In this document: piece after piece, positions 39,610 to 51,451 of the stretch
Position numbering within the stretch: the first letter of the stretch is position 1
Layout: each line of letters starts with the position of its first letter
NCBI RefSeq assembly: GCF_000006565.2
Contig: NC_031480.1
Coordinates: forward strand, 5,635,170-5,699,169
Source: Toxoplasma gondii ME49
Lineage: Eukaryota; Apicomplexa; Conoidasida; Eucoccidiorida; Sarcocystidae
Direction of reading: 5' to 3'
DNA: 64,000 nt
Made by a program: the position numbers and the translations under genes
Notes under the pieces: model-generated
Database searches by the model: none
The model's input: only the letters and a program-made list of their open reading frames with translations
What the model was told of the DNA's origin: nothing

Positions 39610-42600
39610 CAGCCTTACACACCATGTACAGAACTGAACCCTCCATAGAGGAGCGCTGATTTGTTGAATCAGTCAAGGCATTTGAGCAAAGTATTCTTCA
39701 GATGTGACACTGACTCGAGGTCATGTGACGAACCTGTTACCAAGTTTGCTGGAAGGTATGCCTGCAATTGGCACCCGCATTTTCTTCCCTTGAAGCCACT
39801 GATACTGTACCTCACGCTTGACTGCTTGGCGGATGTTGATATTTGCGCAGCGGGTAGAAAACAGCGATCTACCTCGGGAACGTTTGTACTGCTTATTTTC
39901 CGCTAGCTGTTTCGTTGTTGTGTCCGTACTTCCATGTCTTTTCTCTGTGGGCAATAAAGCTTCCTTCTTCCTACTTTTCGCGCCGTGTCACCTGACTTCT
40001 CGGCTGTCTTGGTAACGATAACAAACTACGTGTGTGAGCCTGAAGGTGATCTTAGCAGTCACGATCGTGAATGGCGCCCGTGTGCTCGGCTCTCGGCTGG
40101 CGGCGGTTGATACAGAGAGATCGACACATCTGGGGGACTGGATGAGAAAGGTGGGGGAAAGAGAAACGTTCATACCACTGAGGGGAGTCTTTCGTCTATT
40201 TCTAAGCTGCATAAGATCTACTCCCGCTGGGCACTCCGGGTGTGATGGAAAAAACAATTGCTTGCCTTGCTGTTGGAAATGCTCTGCATGAGAGACACTT
40301 CCGAGGCAAAGTAGAGCCCGCTTCTCTTAAGCGCCACGTGCAAGATGTCTCTCTTTCTTATATGTAGAGGAATAAAATCTATGCAAACGAAGGCTTAATC
40401 TTTAGTCCTTGGGGTCCTGCGGCACTGTAGCGTCTCACGGAAACACTAGTGCTGCGTGATGAGGCAGTGATGCCTTGTCTCAAACTGTGTTTCCCTTCCT
40501 TCGTTTTTCTCGATGAAAAAGCATAACGTGAAATCCTATATTTTGCTGGTGTTGTAGACAGAGAGCAGCAGCATATTATTCTCCTGTGAGACAAGCAGTA
40601 CCATCTCGTGACCGTGACTCAGGGGCACTCGTCAGCGAACAAAAACAAACAAACCACAGCTACTACGACGTGACAGCGTAGGTCTTGCCATCGATGTTTT
40701 GGCACAGACCCCAAATGTGAACTCTCCTATTCACGAACACGTCAGGACGGATTTCTCCTTTTTCATCTGGGGCGTTCTGATGTCGAAATGTTCATTCGCA
40801 GCAAGAGGTTGATTGTCTTTGTGACTGGCCCGAGGGAAGCGGATCTTTGTCTTAAGGACCGATAGGTGCTCGTGACTTTTGATATGGAGCAGCGTCATCA
40901 CCTGGGATTCAGTACCTGCTTACCGATGTCATGTTCTGTCAGCAACGAATACAGTTTCATGGTCTAGGGAAATATCGCGACGACCTGTTTGACGGCAACG
41001 TGACTTTATCACGTACTGTCTGCTCTCACGCCATCATAGAAATCAAAAACACATTCGCTGCTTTCTGGCGCACGACGTCCAGAGAAACTGTTTTCTGTCG
41101 TCAGTGTAGTATTTTGCAATCAGAATCTAGACGTCAAAAGACGCATGGAAACACCTTGAGCGAACCTATCTCAACTTCCTCAGTAAGTTTGTTACACGGT
41201 TTAAGGGGGGTTCGTTTAGGAGTCATGCGAAAGGTTACATGGCAACACGTTGGTGAACAAACTTTTATCGGCGTAGAATCCGTGAGGCGCGAAACCGTTC
41301 GGCGTGCTTGCCTTTTACAGAAAAGCGACGTGACAGTGAGTGAGGTTTTTCTTTCATGCTTCAGTTGTCCATTTTCTTTGTCACCTCGAAAATTATAGCG
41401 GTGATCTGTTGCATTGAGATCGGTCAAAACTATGTTGGTGCCTATCCGATGATACACTAGGCCTTGAAGAACACATGTTGCGTGTTTACTTGGGCTTTAT
41501 TTATGGTCGTACAGTCTGGAACCTTGATGTCGCCAATTAAACCCACTCGGAGTTTCCTTGCCAGTGGCTCCGCTCCTTTTCGCGAACTAAAAACATCTAC
41601 TCTCCGAACGCGCACCAATCCAAAAGAATCTGAACATGTTTCATGAGAGTGAATGGAACTTTATTCGCTCATGTTCGCATCGTAACAAGTCCTATGGAAC
41701 GATGAGGGAATGAACAGCAAATCAGGCAAGGCCTTCGAACTGATCAATCTAGGGCAGGAGTGGGACAAAGCTCTGGTTCCCCACCAGCGCACGAATTTTC
41801 GCAACCCCGAGACACAGCACAGAGGCATAAACAGTGCCTTGTCGTTGGCTAACCATAGAGAAATTCACGGACTGTTTTGTCGTCCTTGTTTTAAGTCTCA
41901 GAATCGGCCGATGCCCCAAGCATGATATGCTCGCTGGGACCGTGCTTCCAGAAACCAGTAAAGAGTGCGCATCGCACGGGCTGTCATACATTGGAGACGA
42001 ACCATATTTTTCCCCTAACTGTGTCCTTCAAAAGAGCCTTTGAGGTACAAGCGTCCTCTCTAAGTTGTATAATCAGAAAACGGTGGGATGCTGCGGAGTA
42101 ATGTTTCACCAATTTTCGCGGTTCTCTCCCCACCGGCCGTTCTGCCTGTGCGCACATTGGCGCACATGCGAGGCGAGAATTTTCTTAAAACAACAGTGTC
42201 AGTTGTGCTCGGAAAAAGCATATCGGCTTCTCATACCCACAGAAGGTTTATGGTTTCGGATACACTGGCAGCGCCGTGTGTCCAGTAACGAGCAACAGTT
42301 AACCGGATGGTCTACCAGTCGCACGCTTTGGGATGGACAAACCTTTCAGTGTCTTTGTGTGCACTGAAAATACTTTACCGTGTATATTACAACAGTCCTT
42401 GTGGCGATGCTCTGAAAACTTCTAGCTGATTCATAGTGCGTGAACCCTCACAACAGGATTCCAAGCAAATTGCAGTATGTGTGTTTTTAGTCGACGGGAG
42501 GCGCAGGATAGCCGGTTACGATGAGTGGCTTTTTGTCGACTTCTGGTGCACGATGATTGACTGACCAAGCGTTTGCTTGTCCTTCTCGACGAAAGAGCAG

Positions 42601-42766
42601 CATAAATAAAACAGCTGTGTATACGTGAAAGTCAGTTTATCTTGTCCCTCCATGCAATTGATTCCTACGCATGTAACGGTAGGACGCCCTTGCCATATGC
42701 CGAGACACTCCGAAAAAATTCTTGGTTCTGTCTCTTCAGAGAGCGGATAAATCAATTACAACCACG
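39610..42766. other. Intergenic region between ENR and the LRR gene
   Basis: About 3.2 kb, with the ENR 3' UTR at its left and the LRR promoter at its right. A probable acceptor (TCTCTTCAG) ends about 28 bp before the 42767 ATG, suggesting a 5' UTR intron. Nothing else recognised. Confidence 0.4.
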
Positions 42767-43744
42767 ATGGCAAAGACAAAAAGAGAGAAGAAGAAGCAAG
42801 ATCCTGTGGCAGCAGATCAGGTGCTGCTTAGTGGAGAAATACTGAATTCCAGTATTTCGGAAGTCGCCAGAACAGTGGACGGCAGCGGGTATGCCTTTGT
42901 ACGTCTGAATTGTTCCGGGAAAAATATTACGAAGATTCCAGAAGAGATTTCAACTTACGTGCATCTGCGCTACATTGACGTATCTGATAACCATCTAGAT
43001 GATATCCTCCCCCTCACAAAGTTACCTTATGTTCTCTCTCTCAATGCTGCGCGTAACAACATAATCGATATCTCTTGCTTGGCCGATGAGACGTGTTTGC
43101 CGTCCTGCGCTGTGCTAAATTTATCAAATAACTCGATTTCCACGCTCTGTACGATTGCTTTGCCACACTTGGCCAAGCTTACTCTTGATGGGAACCCCTT
43201 TGTCTCGTTCGAAGGTGTCGACAGACTACCTGAGTCTCTGACACATTTAAGCATGAGGGACACGCATCTAAGCACTCTTGCACATTTGCCGTCGCTCCTT
43301 AATCTTGCCTATCTTTCTCTCGCGTACTGCCGTATCGAGTCTCTCACTGACGTTAGCATGCTGGGTGCGCTAAAAGTTCTTGACATTAGTGGGATTCGCC
43401 TTCCCGACTTCGGATCTCTAAAGGTGCTTCTCCTGCTGCCATCTCTTCAAGAGCTCACTGTTTCCTCCATTGATCCGGGAATGTCTGACGAAGATTTCAG
43501 ACAAGAGATCCTGGTGATACTCCGGAGACTGCACAAGCTGAACGGAGTTGACGTTACTCCCGAAGAAAAGAAACGGGCCAAGGCGGTCAAGCTCCACAGA
43601 AAGAGGGAACAAGAGAAGGCCGAGGAGCAAAAGCGAATACACGAAGAGGAAGAAGCAGGCCACGAACCCGAAAAAGAGCCTGCCGATGAAGACAGCCACG
43701 CCGGGGCAGATGTTGCTGATGATAAACAGGAGCAAGACGCTTGA
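42767..43744 (+). CDS. Leucine-rich-repeat protein, LRRC23-like, possible flagellar component
   Basis: A 325-residue single-exon protein. It starts with a Lys-rich segment (MAKTKREKKKQDP), then about seven LRRs of the SDS22-like kind from about residue 45 to 240, visible as NCSGKNITKIPEEI, LRYIDVSDNHLDDI, VLNLSNNSIS and LAYLSLAYCRIESL. After the repeats comes the cap-like segment DEDFRQEILVILRRLHKLNG, followed by a charged helix with TPEEKKRAKAVKLHRKREQE and an acidic Glu/Asp-rich tail. The order of LRRs, a '.DYR.EVL..LR.L..LD' cap and an 'EER..A' helix is that of LRRC23 and related axonemal LRR proteins, so a role in the flagella of male gametes is plausible but inferred. No signal peptide or membrane segment. 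The ATG at 42767 (ACCACGATGG) is preferred to one 45 bp upstream that lies before a probable acceptor. Confidence 0.85.
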   Translation: MAKTKREKKKQDPVAADQVLLSGEILNSSISEVARTVDGSGYAFVRLNCSGKNITKIPEEISTYVHLRYIDVSDNHLDDILPLTKLPYVLSLNAARNNIIDISCLADETCLPSCAVLNLSNNSISTLCTIALPHLAKLTLDGNPFVSFEGVDRLPESLTHLSMRDTHLSTLAHLPSLLNLAYLSLAYCRIESLTDVSMLGALKVLDISGIRLPDFGSLKVLLLLPSLQELTVSSIDPGMSDEDFRQEILVILRRLHKLNGVDVTPEEKKRAKAVKLHRKREQEKAEEQKRIHEEEEAGHEPEKEPADEDSHAGADVADDKQEQDA

Positions 43745-45777
43745 AAGTTATCTTTGGTGGACTTCTGTGGTTATTGTCAGTTCTCGTCTGTATAATCTGT
43801 GTCCCTCTAATCTGCTGTTGTGTAAGGATTCTTCGCCTGCAAACGCGAAACAAGATGTACTCGAGTCGTTTTCTCAAATCTGGTAAGACTGAAGTGTGTG
43901 CAGCTCCCCTCAGTGAAAGGAAAAGACTAGTGCTGCCTGTCCGATATCCCGTCAGAAACCAGGCACCTCGTCGCTTCTGCCCCTCTATTCCTGTACCGAT
44001 TACTCTTTCCTATGAGCAGCTGTGGCCTAATAAGGCGAAGGTGCTCTTTGATGTTGTGTTTCGTCATTTGAGTCTCCTCTTCTCCGTTCCACGGTGTTTC
44101 GAGTACCTGCACTACGACGCATGTTTTCTGTTCGCAACAAAAAAATAGTTGTCTGTTGGAGTGTAATCCTAAGTCCTTCCCGGTGCTCCATACATCATTC
44201 ACGAACACTCAACGAGAGGCGCTTGTACGTTCACAGACGGCTTGTGAGGTGTCCGCCTCTGGTGACTGCTCTGCAAGATTAGGGCACCCGGTGAGAAACA
44301 CGAGCAAATAATGGAGTGCACGAAAATCGGGTTAACTGCGACGAGCGGTTTTGTTATGCACGAATATGAGAAAACTCATGTTGAGACTGCAACCAAATAT
44401 CCTTGGTCACCACGACAGAAACTAATCATGGTATGTGGACTCGTTGATGCTACACTCTACCGAAGCTACGGCTCTCTTTCTTCCCGGTGCAACAGCGTGT
44501 GACACTAGACAAAACTAAAAAAAACGTACGTGTGTCAAATTCCATTGTTAATAGCCAGGCGCGCTCAGCCCGCAGCTCCAAGCGAACAGAACACCTTAAT
44601 GGCACGAGCCTGAACTGCTCTCTAGAATTGAGCAAATCGAGTTTTGGAGTCTCAGCGGCCTACGACAGAAATCAGGAAATCCTCGGTTTGTAGAGCCTCT
44701 GTGTCCTCGTTTAATGATCAGCACACTCGCGGATGTGAACTGTCGTATCCATGTTTACTTCGGATGGCTAATCCGCTTTATTTGGAGGTTTCTGTTCCAG
44801 TGAACGGTACCGAGATTGCGATCGCCAGGCCGGGCAGTGGCTTTGCCGGGGGAATGCATGCGCGGCACGCACATGTTTTGCTTCTAGAAAAAATCGCCTA
44901 ATAAATCGAGAGGTTGTGAGGTGGCCGGTGGAAACTGGAACGTTTACTCGAACCATGAATAGTGTCGAACACTGGGATTTTGTCGAGAATGCACACAGAC
45001 TGAAGAGGATCGCTCTTCCTGTCTCAGGTGACTTCAGGTCCTGTGCTGTGATTTTCCACGGGTCTCTGTTGTCCCGCACAGCGTCACCAGCGAAGGAGGG
45101 CGCATTCTTAACAGAATGCATCTGTATTCCGGAAGCATATTATTTCCTTCCGTCACCAAAAGCTCTTTTCCAGCACCCATGCGAGCTGCATACTTGTCCC
45201 GAAAGAGTTTCGCAGCAGTTCGGAATCAGAGGAATTCCTGTTCCGAAGAGTCTCGATACAATAATTCCTTTGAGTGTGAGGCATTGCCAGGTATTTTGGC
45301 GAGGAACCCCGACACAGTTTCCTTGTGGAGAATTTGTTGACTTGGGAAACCCCCATTTGTTTCACGTCTAGGTTGTGAAAGGCCTCCCCGTCTTTGTGCG
45401 TGTTCGAGTGAACCGCTCTGTGCCCGGGCTTTTCCATCGACGCTACCGTATTCGGTGGAACCTCATCGAAGTTTCTTCAAGGTTGGCACCCAAAGTCTTT
45501 GCACTACACATGTTTCCTCCACACTTTCTGTCTTCATGACAATGTCGTATATGCGGTGAGGTTCTGCGAATGATCGGCACCGAGTGGACACCCTAGAGTC
45601 GTGCACAAGCCTCATCCGTGTACCTACCGAGCGACCGCGCATCCTGTCGATCTATTCCTCCTGACATCGTCCCTGTATTCAAGTTTTCGAGCTCTTCGTG
45701 ATTTCTGGAACGCCCTCTGTTCCGTCTCGCAGCCTTCAAAGAGCACCAACCGTCTGTTTCCGCTCTACCGTGGATGC
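43745..45777. other. Intergenic region between the LRR and bL12 genes
   Basis: About 2 kb. An open frame beginning just before the LRR stop has a hydrophobic start, but it has no other support. No gene called. Confidence 0.4.
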
Positions 45778-48700
45778 ATGATGGCAAACGTGGTGGCGAA
45801 AGGATTCGGTGTCTCACCGTACTGGAATAGTGTCCGAATCCATCGGAGCTTCCCGTCAAATCTGGCAACTGGGCGTTCCGGACAACGCGGATTCCATTGT
45901 GTCGAGTCGTCTCTTCTCAACGTGTAAGGTTTCACTGTACTCTCTGGTTTCTTGGAGATTCTTTTTTTCTGTATTCTGCAGTCCACTTCAGTCTTTTACG
46001 GTAGCCACTGTGTCTGTCCGGTGACACTAGCAATCGCAATCTGTGCGGTCATGTCCACACCCAACTCACTCCGTCCACTATTACTGTCTGTTGGTATCAT
46101 CCTAAACAAAAAGACTCTTTCACCGTCGTGTGCTTCTTCTGTACGTGTGTCCTGTGCAGTCGGCGAGAGGCCGTTTCTCCCGCCTTTCGGACAAGCAGCT
46201 CGCTCTCGACAGTGTCGGCTAGTTGTTTTTCGTCTAGTTCCCTCTACTCCGTGTCGCACAGTTCTTCCCCACGTTCACTCTCCGGTACTCCGCTTCCGGA
46301 ATTATCGACCTGTATCAACGGAGGCATGTTGGCAGTTCAAGGATTTGGAGCCTGGGCTAAGTCTGCACAGTCAGCATGCGTGCCATACCATCAAAATGGT
46401 TGGCATCAGATCTCTTCTCAAGCTGCCTTTGGAACGGCGCCCGCTGCGTCTTTCGATATTTTCCAGAAACTGAAAGATCCCCCGGAGGCCGGCGAAGACG
46501 CTGGTGCAACAGCCAAAAAAAGAAAGCCGTCGGACCGAGTAGGCGGTGACTTCTGGGCCGCTCATTCACACATCAGTTGGCAGGGAAAAAAGTTTTACAG
46601 AAAGGGGAGAGATTGCTTCTCGTGTCTGGGGTCTGCAAGTACAAGCCTCATTATGACGTGGCACTGGTGACTCTGCAACGCACCGGTTGCAGACAGAACG
46701 AAAAAGTTGACACCGCAATTGATGACCCAACATCTTCAGAGACAAGTTTCTTAGTTGTGAATCTGTACCGTGGTATTGATTCCTGTAGGCAGAGACCTTT
46801 CACAAGCGGCTACAGCTCGCTCGATCTTGTTCACGTTGTTGCGTGGATGTGGATCCAGTTGGAACACGGTCACGGATTCTCGTCTGTGTGTGTGTTCACC
46901 AAGTCATGTTCCTTTTTGCTGATGAAAGAAAGGCCTGAGAGAGTTGAATGGCGGCTTACGCAGCTGAGCCGTGTCTTCGTTGAAGGTTGACCCTCTAGTT
47001 CTTCGTGAAATTGCACACGGTATTTTGGTAAATAGCTTGTTCCTGCGCGACAGCGAGCATGGATAGAAAGAGGTGGAGCCGAATCGATGAGGTGTGACTT
47101 GAATTTGTCACTGGTCCAGTCAAATAAATTGTAGAAGAGCGTGCGTGTAAGTGTGTGTGCTTTGCAGGTGATTAGATTGGTCGATGAGGTTATGAACTTA
47201 ACCCTAATTGAAGCAGCTGACCTTTGCGACCTTTGTCAAGAAAAGCTGGCTGAGCGATCTGGAGGTCAGTGTTAACGGCCCTGATAAACCGCGGTAGCCT
47301 GTTTCTGGTGCCGCAAACCCCCTGGCTTCGACCGACAGACGGTTCGAAACTAGCTGCATATTCATCCATGCGATACTGTGAAGTCTTAACACTGTTTCGC
47401 TCATCAGCACAGAACAGTCAGCGACAACGAGTGTTCCCGTTCAGTACCAACAAGAGAAAGACCTCCGAGTGTTTGAAATGCGGATGGTCGGGCTGTACAC
47501 AGATATCCGGAGCGGGAAAATCTGAGAGCGACCCTTGTTTTCATTCTTTCGGTTTTTCGCCTTCACTATGAAGATCTGAGAGTAATGTCGTAACCTTTCT
47601 TTGGGGGTGTTTGTTATCTGGGTTGTCAGGCCCCACCTTCAATGCAGCAGCGGCAGCAGGACGGACGCCTTTTCCTCATCCAGTGGGCATGTTTGCCGGT
47701 ATGGCTATGCCTGGCATGATGGGGTAAGGATGGCACGCAGTGAGCATTTGTCATTCGTTTAGTGTGTTGTCGAGCTGTGTCGAAGCTCGTTGCAGTGCCC
47801 AAGTGTGGTACGCGAAACAGAAACGACCGCAAAAATGCGTGTAATGAACATACCGAGGTACCATGTTGCCAAAGTTGAAGTCTGTGGGTTATTTGCAGGA
47901 TTGAAAAGGTGTGAGCATCTTCGTTCATGGCCCTTGCTTTGTTCAAGTCCATAGCACGATAAGAGGTCCTGGTGCTATGTGCAGCATCTCCTTTTTCATC
48001 TGCATTGTGATACCCTCCATGTCGACAAGCCCGTGGAGCTTTTGGATCGTGACCACGTCAGCGTGATGCATTATTTCAGGCGCGGACGTGGGTAAAACGA
48101 TGCTGATGGGTCAGCCGGTGTTTTTCTTTGTGGGTCTTTTCAGTGGCATGACAGCTCCTGTTGGAATGATGCCTCCAATGGCAGCGGCCCCAGCAGCTAC
48201 TGCCGGTCCAACCAGTGCTGCTCCTCCAGAAGCGGCGGCGGCTTCTGAGAAAAGTAATAGCAACAACAAAAAGTGCATTTGTGTTTTTATGCCGTGTAAC
48301 AGGTGCCGGCAGTCAAAACGCTGCAGAAGTACAGCAGAGAACCAGTATTACCTTTTAGGTGACTACGTCAGGGCACACAGCATTTCTGTTGCTTGTTTTC
48401 TTTTGTCAATTTCAGATCTGCATTGGTTTGTGAGATGGCCGTGATGCGTGTGCCTGGTCATACCTCCGAAAGCCGGTGTCAACGTGTGTGCGTGACCGAA
48501 CAGAACCAGAGAAGAAAGAGGACACTAAAGCGGCTTTCTCTATCAAACTTCTCGGGTTCGATGCCCCAAAGAAGGTCGCAGTGGTCAAGGAGGTGCGCGC
48601 TATCACAGCTCTTGGTTTGAAGGAGAGCAAGGACCTTGTCGAACAGGCTCCAAAAATTATCAAGAAGGGTAAGTGTGAATGTCCCTCATTTTCTGATACT

Positions 48701-48919
48701 ACACCAACAGTGAATCGTGTGCTGGAGGACAAGTTAGTGTACTGAGCGAGTTTAGTTTCTTTGTACCCCGAGAAGTGCCTCCTTTCAGTCTAACTACAGA
48801 GAGAATAGTCAAAACTGTGTTTCGATATCGTGCATTTATGTGCAGCTGTGCCCGCCGCAGAGGCAGAGGCACTCAAGGCAAAGCTGGAAGCTGCAGGTGC
48901 TCAGGTGGCTTTGGAATGA
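45778..48919 (+). CDS. MRPL12: Ribosomal protein bL12, mitochondrial type
   Basis: Stalk protein of the large ribosomal subunit that recruits translational GTPases. Seven exons, 45778-45923, 46160-46538, 47168-47264, 47630-47723, 48144-48253, 48504-48668 and 48846-48919, are all GT-AG and in phase, giving 354 residues. The first 70 or so residues are Arg/Ser-rich with an amphipathic start ([20 protein letters not shown]), like a mitochondrial leader. The N-terminal dimerisation domain is [21 protein letters not shown] hinge rich in Met, Pro and Ala follows ([13 protein letters not shown], then [17 protein letters not shown]). The C-terminal domain is unmistakable: [40 protein letters not shown], then [19 protein letters not shown]. 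The length is more than double that of bacterial L12 because of the leader, an extra segment in exon 2 and the long hinge. An apicoplast location is possible, but I see no clear signal peptide. Confidence 0.9.
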
Positions 48920-49486
48920 GCTAGAAACGACTTTCCGCAGCTGGGTGGTGTCGGAAACAGCGTGATTTGATGGCTGATGAGGCCAAGTTAGGATCGGGCG
49001 TGGACCGTCAAGAAGTGTCTGACCCATACAAATTGTTTTCTTTTGTGCGTGGTTCTCGACGGTTGTTTCTCATGTGAAGGGACGTTTGTGCGTGGTGTTT
49101 CTCACGGACAGTGAATGATCCAGCTCTTTCGCTGTCAGCTGCCAAAGTGTGCACAGAGCTTGAGCTCCGCTGTAGAATCTACAACTCGAGGGTAACGCCT
49201 CCATTCGCGTCACGATTCCACGTCCTCAACACGCTGTCTCCGTAACATGCTTGCCAAAACAGGCGGAAACTGCGGCACGGTGTCCGGGTTCTCTGTGCCT
49301 CAGCAGGAGCTTCCTACAGTGAGAGAGAGACACGAAAATTCCAGTGTTGTCTTCGTGTCTCAAACTCTGGACCTGTCAGGATCGAGTCACTCACCATAGA
49401 ATCGAGCGTAGGCGAATATTTTCGGTGGCACCTGATTAGTGTTTAAATAACGTGCCGTACGAGTGTCTCAGTGTTGAAACGCCTAG
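48920..49486. other. Spacer between bL12 and the SRS array
   Basis: It contains the bL12 3' flank. No gene seen. Sequence similarity to the repeated SRS units begins only at about 49487, so this stretch is single-copy within the window. Confidence 0.5.
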
Positions 49487-49603
49487 CCAGATGGCTTTGC
49501 TGGCACTGACATTAGACACTGAAGACCCAACCGCAAGATGACGCAGATTACAGGGTAACACTGCGGCGGGAATACCGAAGTAGGTACCAGTGATTACATG
49601 CAA

Positions 49604-51316
49604 TCAATAGACGAGAAAAAATCCCGCACAGACTACAAGGCCGGCAACAGAGCTCAGGAACCCAGACAAGCTCCCAGGTCCTGAACTGGTGCTATCGGTG
49701 CCGGGTACATGGATGCGCACTTTGCAGTTCTGCTTTCCAGAGGAACATTGGAGACAGAGATTCTTCGTCTCAGCTGGGCGTGCGTTCAGGTTCATGGTAT
49801 ACATTGTGTACTTGTCATGTGAACTGTCTTCCGTGAGCGAGGCATCTACCAGAGACGTCAGGCTAGCCTGTGCACTGCAGGAGCCATCGGAGTCGTCAAA
49901 GACTTTCGGAGACCCCGACGAGAACGGAGGGTGCACAACTGTTCCGAGATTGCACTTGAATTTCACGGTATCGGTGGGGGACAGTGTGACTTTCTTCTCG
50001 GTGCCCACCGTGCACTCCTGCACGTCCTCTTCCTCATCATCATCAGTCTCTGTAGATTTAACGCTTATCAGTACTGTGCATGGGTCGGCGGAATCCGAAG
50101 CGCCTTTACATTTATAATACATCCGAGTGTCTTTTCTGCTCACGGTAGGAATGACCAGTCTGTATATATTTGCTTTTTTGTTTCTCTCGTCCCAGTACGC
50201 CCCTGGGAACGTTTTTTCAAGTTCTGCAGTCTCTTTGCAGTCTGCCGACTTACAGAATTGTGGCTTCTCTTCATTTTGCTGTGGCTCCACGGTAGTGCGG
50301 TTGTCACCACATTTAAATACAGCTTCGGTTTCAGACTGGCTAATTTTGATGTAGACGGCATTGTTGGTTGCTGAGCATATTTTAGTGGAATCGTCGGTCG
50401 TCGCCAGGGGCTCTGGTTCGGCCTCGATTGTGACTTTACAAGTCTTTCCAGTCTTGTTGGTGATTTGCTCCACTATCTCTGTTACCCGCGACCTAATTTT
50501 CTCTACAACTGTTTCGATTGCCTGCTTTATCGGTTCTAACTTTTCCCGAATTTTCTCGACAAGTTGGGTGATTGCCTGCTGTATCTCTTCCTGATATTTT
50601 TTGAGTTCCTCGAAGACTTTCTGGAGGAACTCCTTTACGCCTTGTACTTCCAGAAGCTGTTCGACGGCATTTTTGATCTGATCCTTTATGCGTTGTATCG
50701 CCTCTCTGATTTTAGCGATGACTGTGGCCAGCGCCGCCTTTACCTTCGTGACAAATTCTTTGATTTGGTTGAGGACTTCCTTGATTTTGTCCTTCTGCTC
50801 TTTGTCTAGGGCATCAAGTTGTATAATGATCCATACCAGGACAATCTCGACGACGATCAGGCCCGCTGATTTGCACCGATAATAAAGAGTTTCCTTTTTC
50901 TCGCGGTGGAGCGGAAGTGTAAGCCTGTAAATAGGCTCCTCCTCAGAAACCTTGTCCCACTTGGCACCTGGCACAGCGGTTTTCAGGGTGGTCGGTTTCT
51001 TCCAGTTTTCATCCACGTAAATCTTGGGTTCGGGAATTTGCAAAGGAGCAAGGGTTGTGTTCTCGCCACACCGAAAAAGAGCCTCTGTTTTCTCCTGGGT
51101 AAGATTGATGTTAACACCTGCCCAGGATGAACACACTTGATTCTCCGGAACCGTGACGGTCTCCGGAGCCGTCCCTCGCAAAGCGCCAGCGATATCTCCT
51201 ATCCTACCTCCGCCCCCATCATTGCCTGAGGCAGCACTCGATACAATCGCAGAGGCCAAGCCCAGGCAAAACACGAAAAAGACAGAAATCGATTTCAGTG
51301 TTCTCTGCCCCTTCAT
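49604..51316 (-). CDS. SRS surface antigen 1, three SRS domains with a helical insert
   Basis: GPI-anchored surface protein of the SAG1-related family, whose members mediate attachment and interact with host immunity. Single exon, 570 residues, starting at 51316 in a CAAAATGA context; a longer frame to 51379 lacks a signal-peptide start. Residues 1-23 are the signal peptide (SISVFFVFCLGLASA). Domain 1 (about 60-298) has Cys62, Cys83, Cys148 and Cys293 and the hallmark LYYRCKS. Domain 2 (about 312-420) has six cysteines (314, 336, 355, 360, 403, 413) and domain 3 (about 434-538) again has six. The C-terminal 30 residues are a Ser/Gly spacer and hydrophobic tail (SVAGLVVCAGFFLVY), a GPI signal. 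Between Cys148 and Cys293 lies an insert: a hydrophobic stretch (GLIVVEIVLVWIIIQL, 152-167), then about 120 residues of amphipathic Lys/Glu/Ile-rich helix with a single proline. I do not know this insert from other SRS proteins. Confidence 0.93.
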   Translation of the reverse strand: MKGQRTLKSISVFFVFCLGLASAIVSSAASGNDGGGGRIGDIAGALRGTAPETVTVPENQVCSSWAGVNINLTQEKTEALFRCGENTTLAPLQIPEPKIYVDENWKKPTTLKTAVPGAKWDKVSEEEPIYRLTLPLHREKKETLYYRCKSAGLIVVEIVLVWIIIQLDALDKEQKDKIKEVLNQIKEFVTKVKAALATVIAKIREAIQRIKDQIKNAVEQLLEVQGVKEFLQKVFEELKKYQEEIQQAITQLVEKIREKLEPIKQAIETVVEKIRSRVTEIVEQITNKTGKTCKVTIEAEPEPLATTDDSTKICSATNNAVYIKISQSETEAVFKCGDNRTTVEPQQNEEKPQFCKSADCKETAELEKTFPGAYWDERNKKANIYRLVIPTVSRKDTRMYYKCKGASDSADPCTVLISVKSTETDDDEEEDVQECTVGTEKKVTLSPTDTVKFKCNLGTVVHPPFSSGSPKVFDDSDGSCSAQASLTSLVDASLTEDSSHDKYTMYTMNLNARPAETKNLCLQCSSGKQNCKVRIHVPGTDSTSSGPGSLSGFLSSVAGLVVCAGFFLVY

Positions 51317-51424
51317 TTTGCCGACGGAGTAGCTACTGCGGTGCCTGTATGTGTTTGGCGTCGGCACCGCAACAATCAATGTACAAGGTGTACCGCGAAA
51401 AGCGTTAATCCCCTAAATTGTAGT

Positions 51425-51430
51425 GAGACG
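51425..51430 (+). promoter_or_regulatory. GAGACG motif upstream of SRS copy 1
   Basis: TGAGACG (51424-51430) lies 109 bp upstream of the SRS start codon at 51316, on the opposite strand to the gene. It matches the (A/T)GAGACG element known from T. gondii promoters, which works in both orientations. GAGACG is kept at the same distance in SRS copy 3 but is absent from the corresponding region of copy 2. Confidence 0.4.
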
Positions 51431-51451
51431 GAGGAGTTTTCAACACCATTA

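Noticed and set aside
43741..44148. A plus-strand open frame with a hydrophobic start overlapping the LRR stop codon
   Set aside because: The hydrophobic run lasts only about 25 residues, the start context is poor and the remainder has no compositional or family support.
50127..50809. Plus-strand open frames across the SRS genes
   Set aside because: They are antisense to clear SRS coding sequence; their hydrophobic look comes from complementing Lys/Glu/Gln codons of the helical insert.
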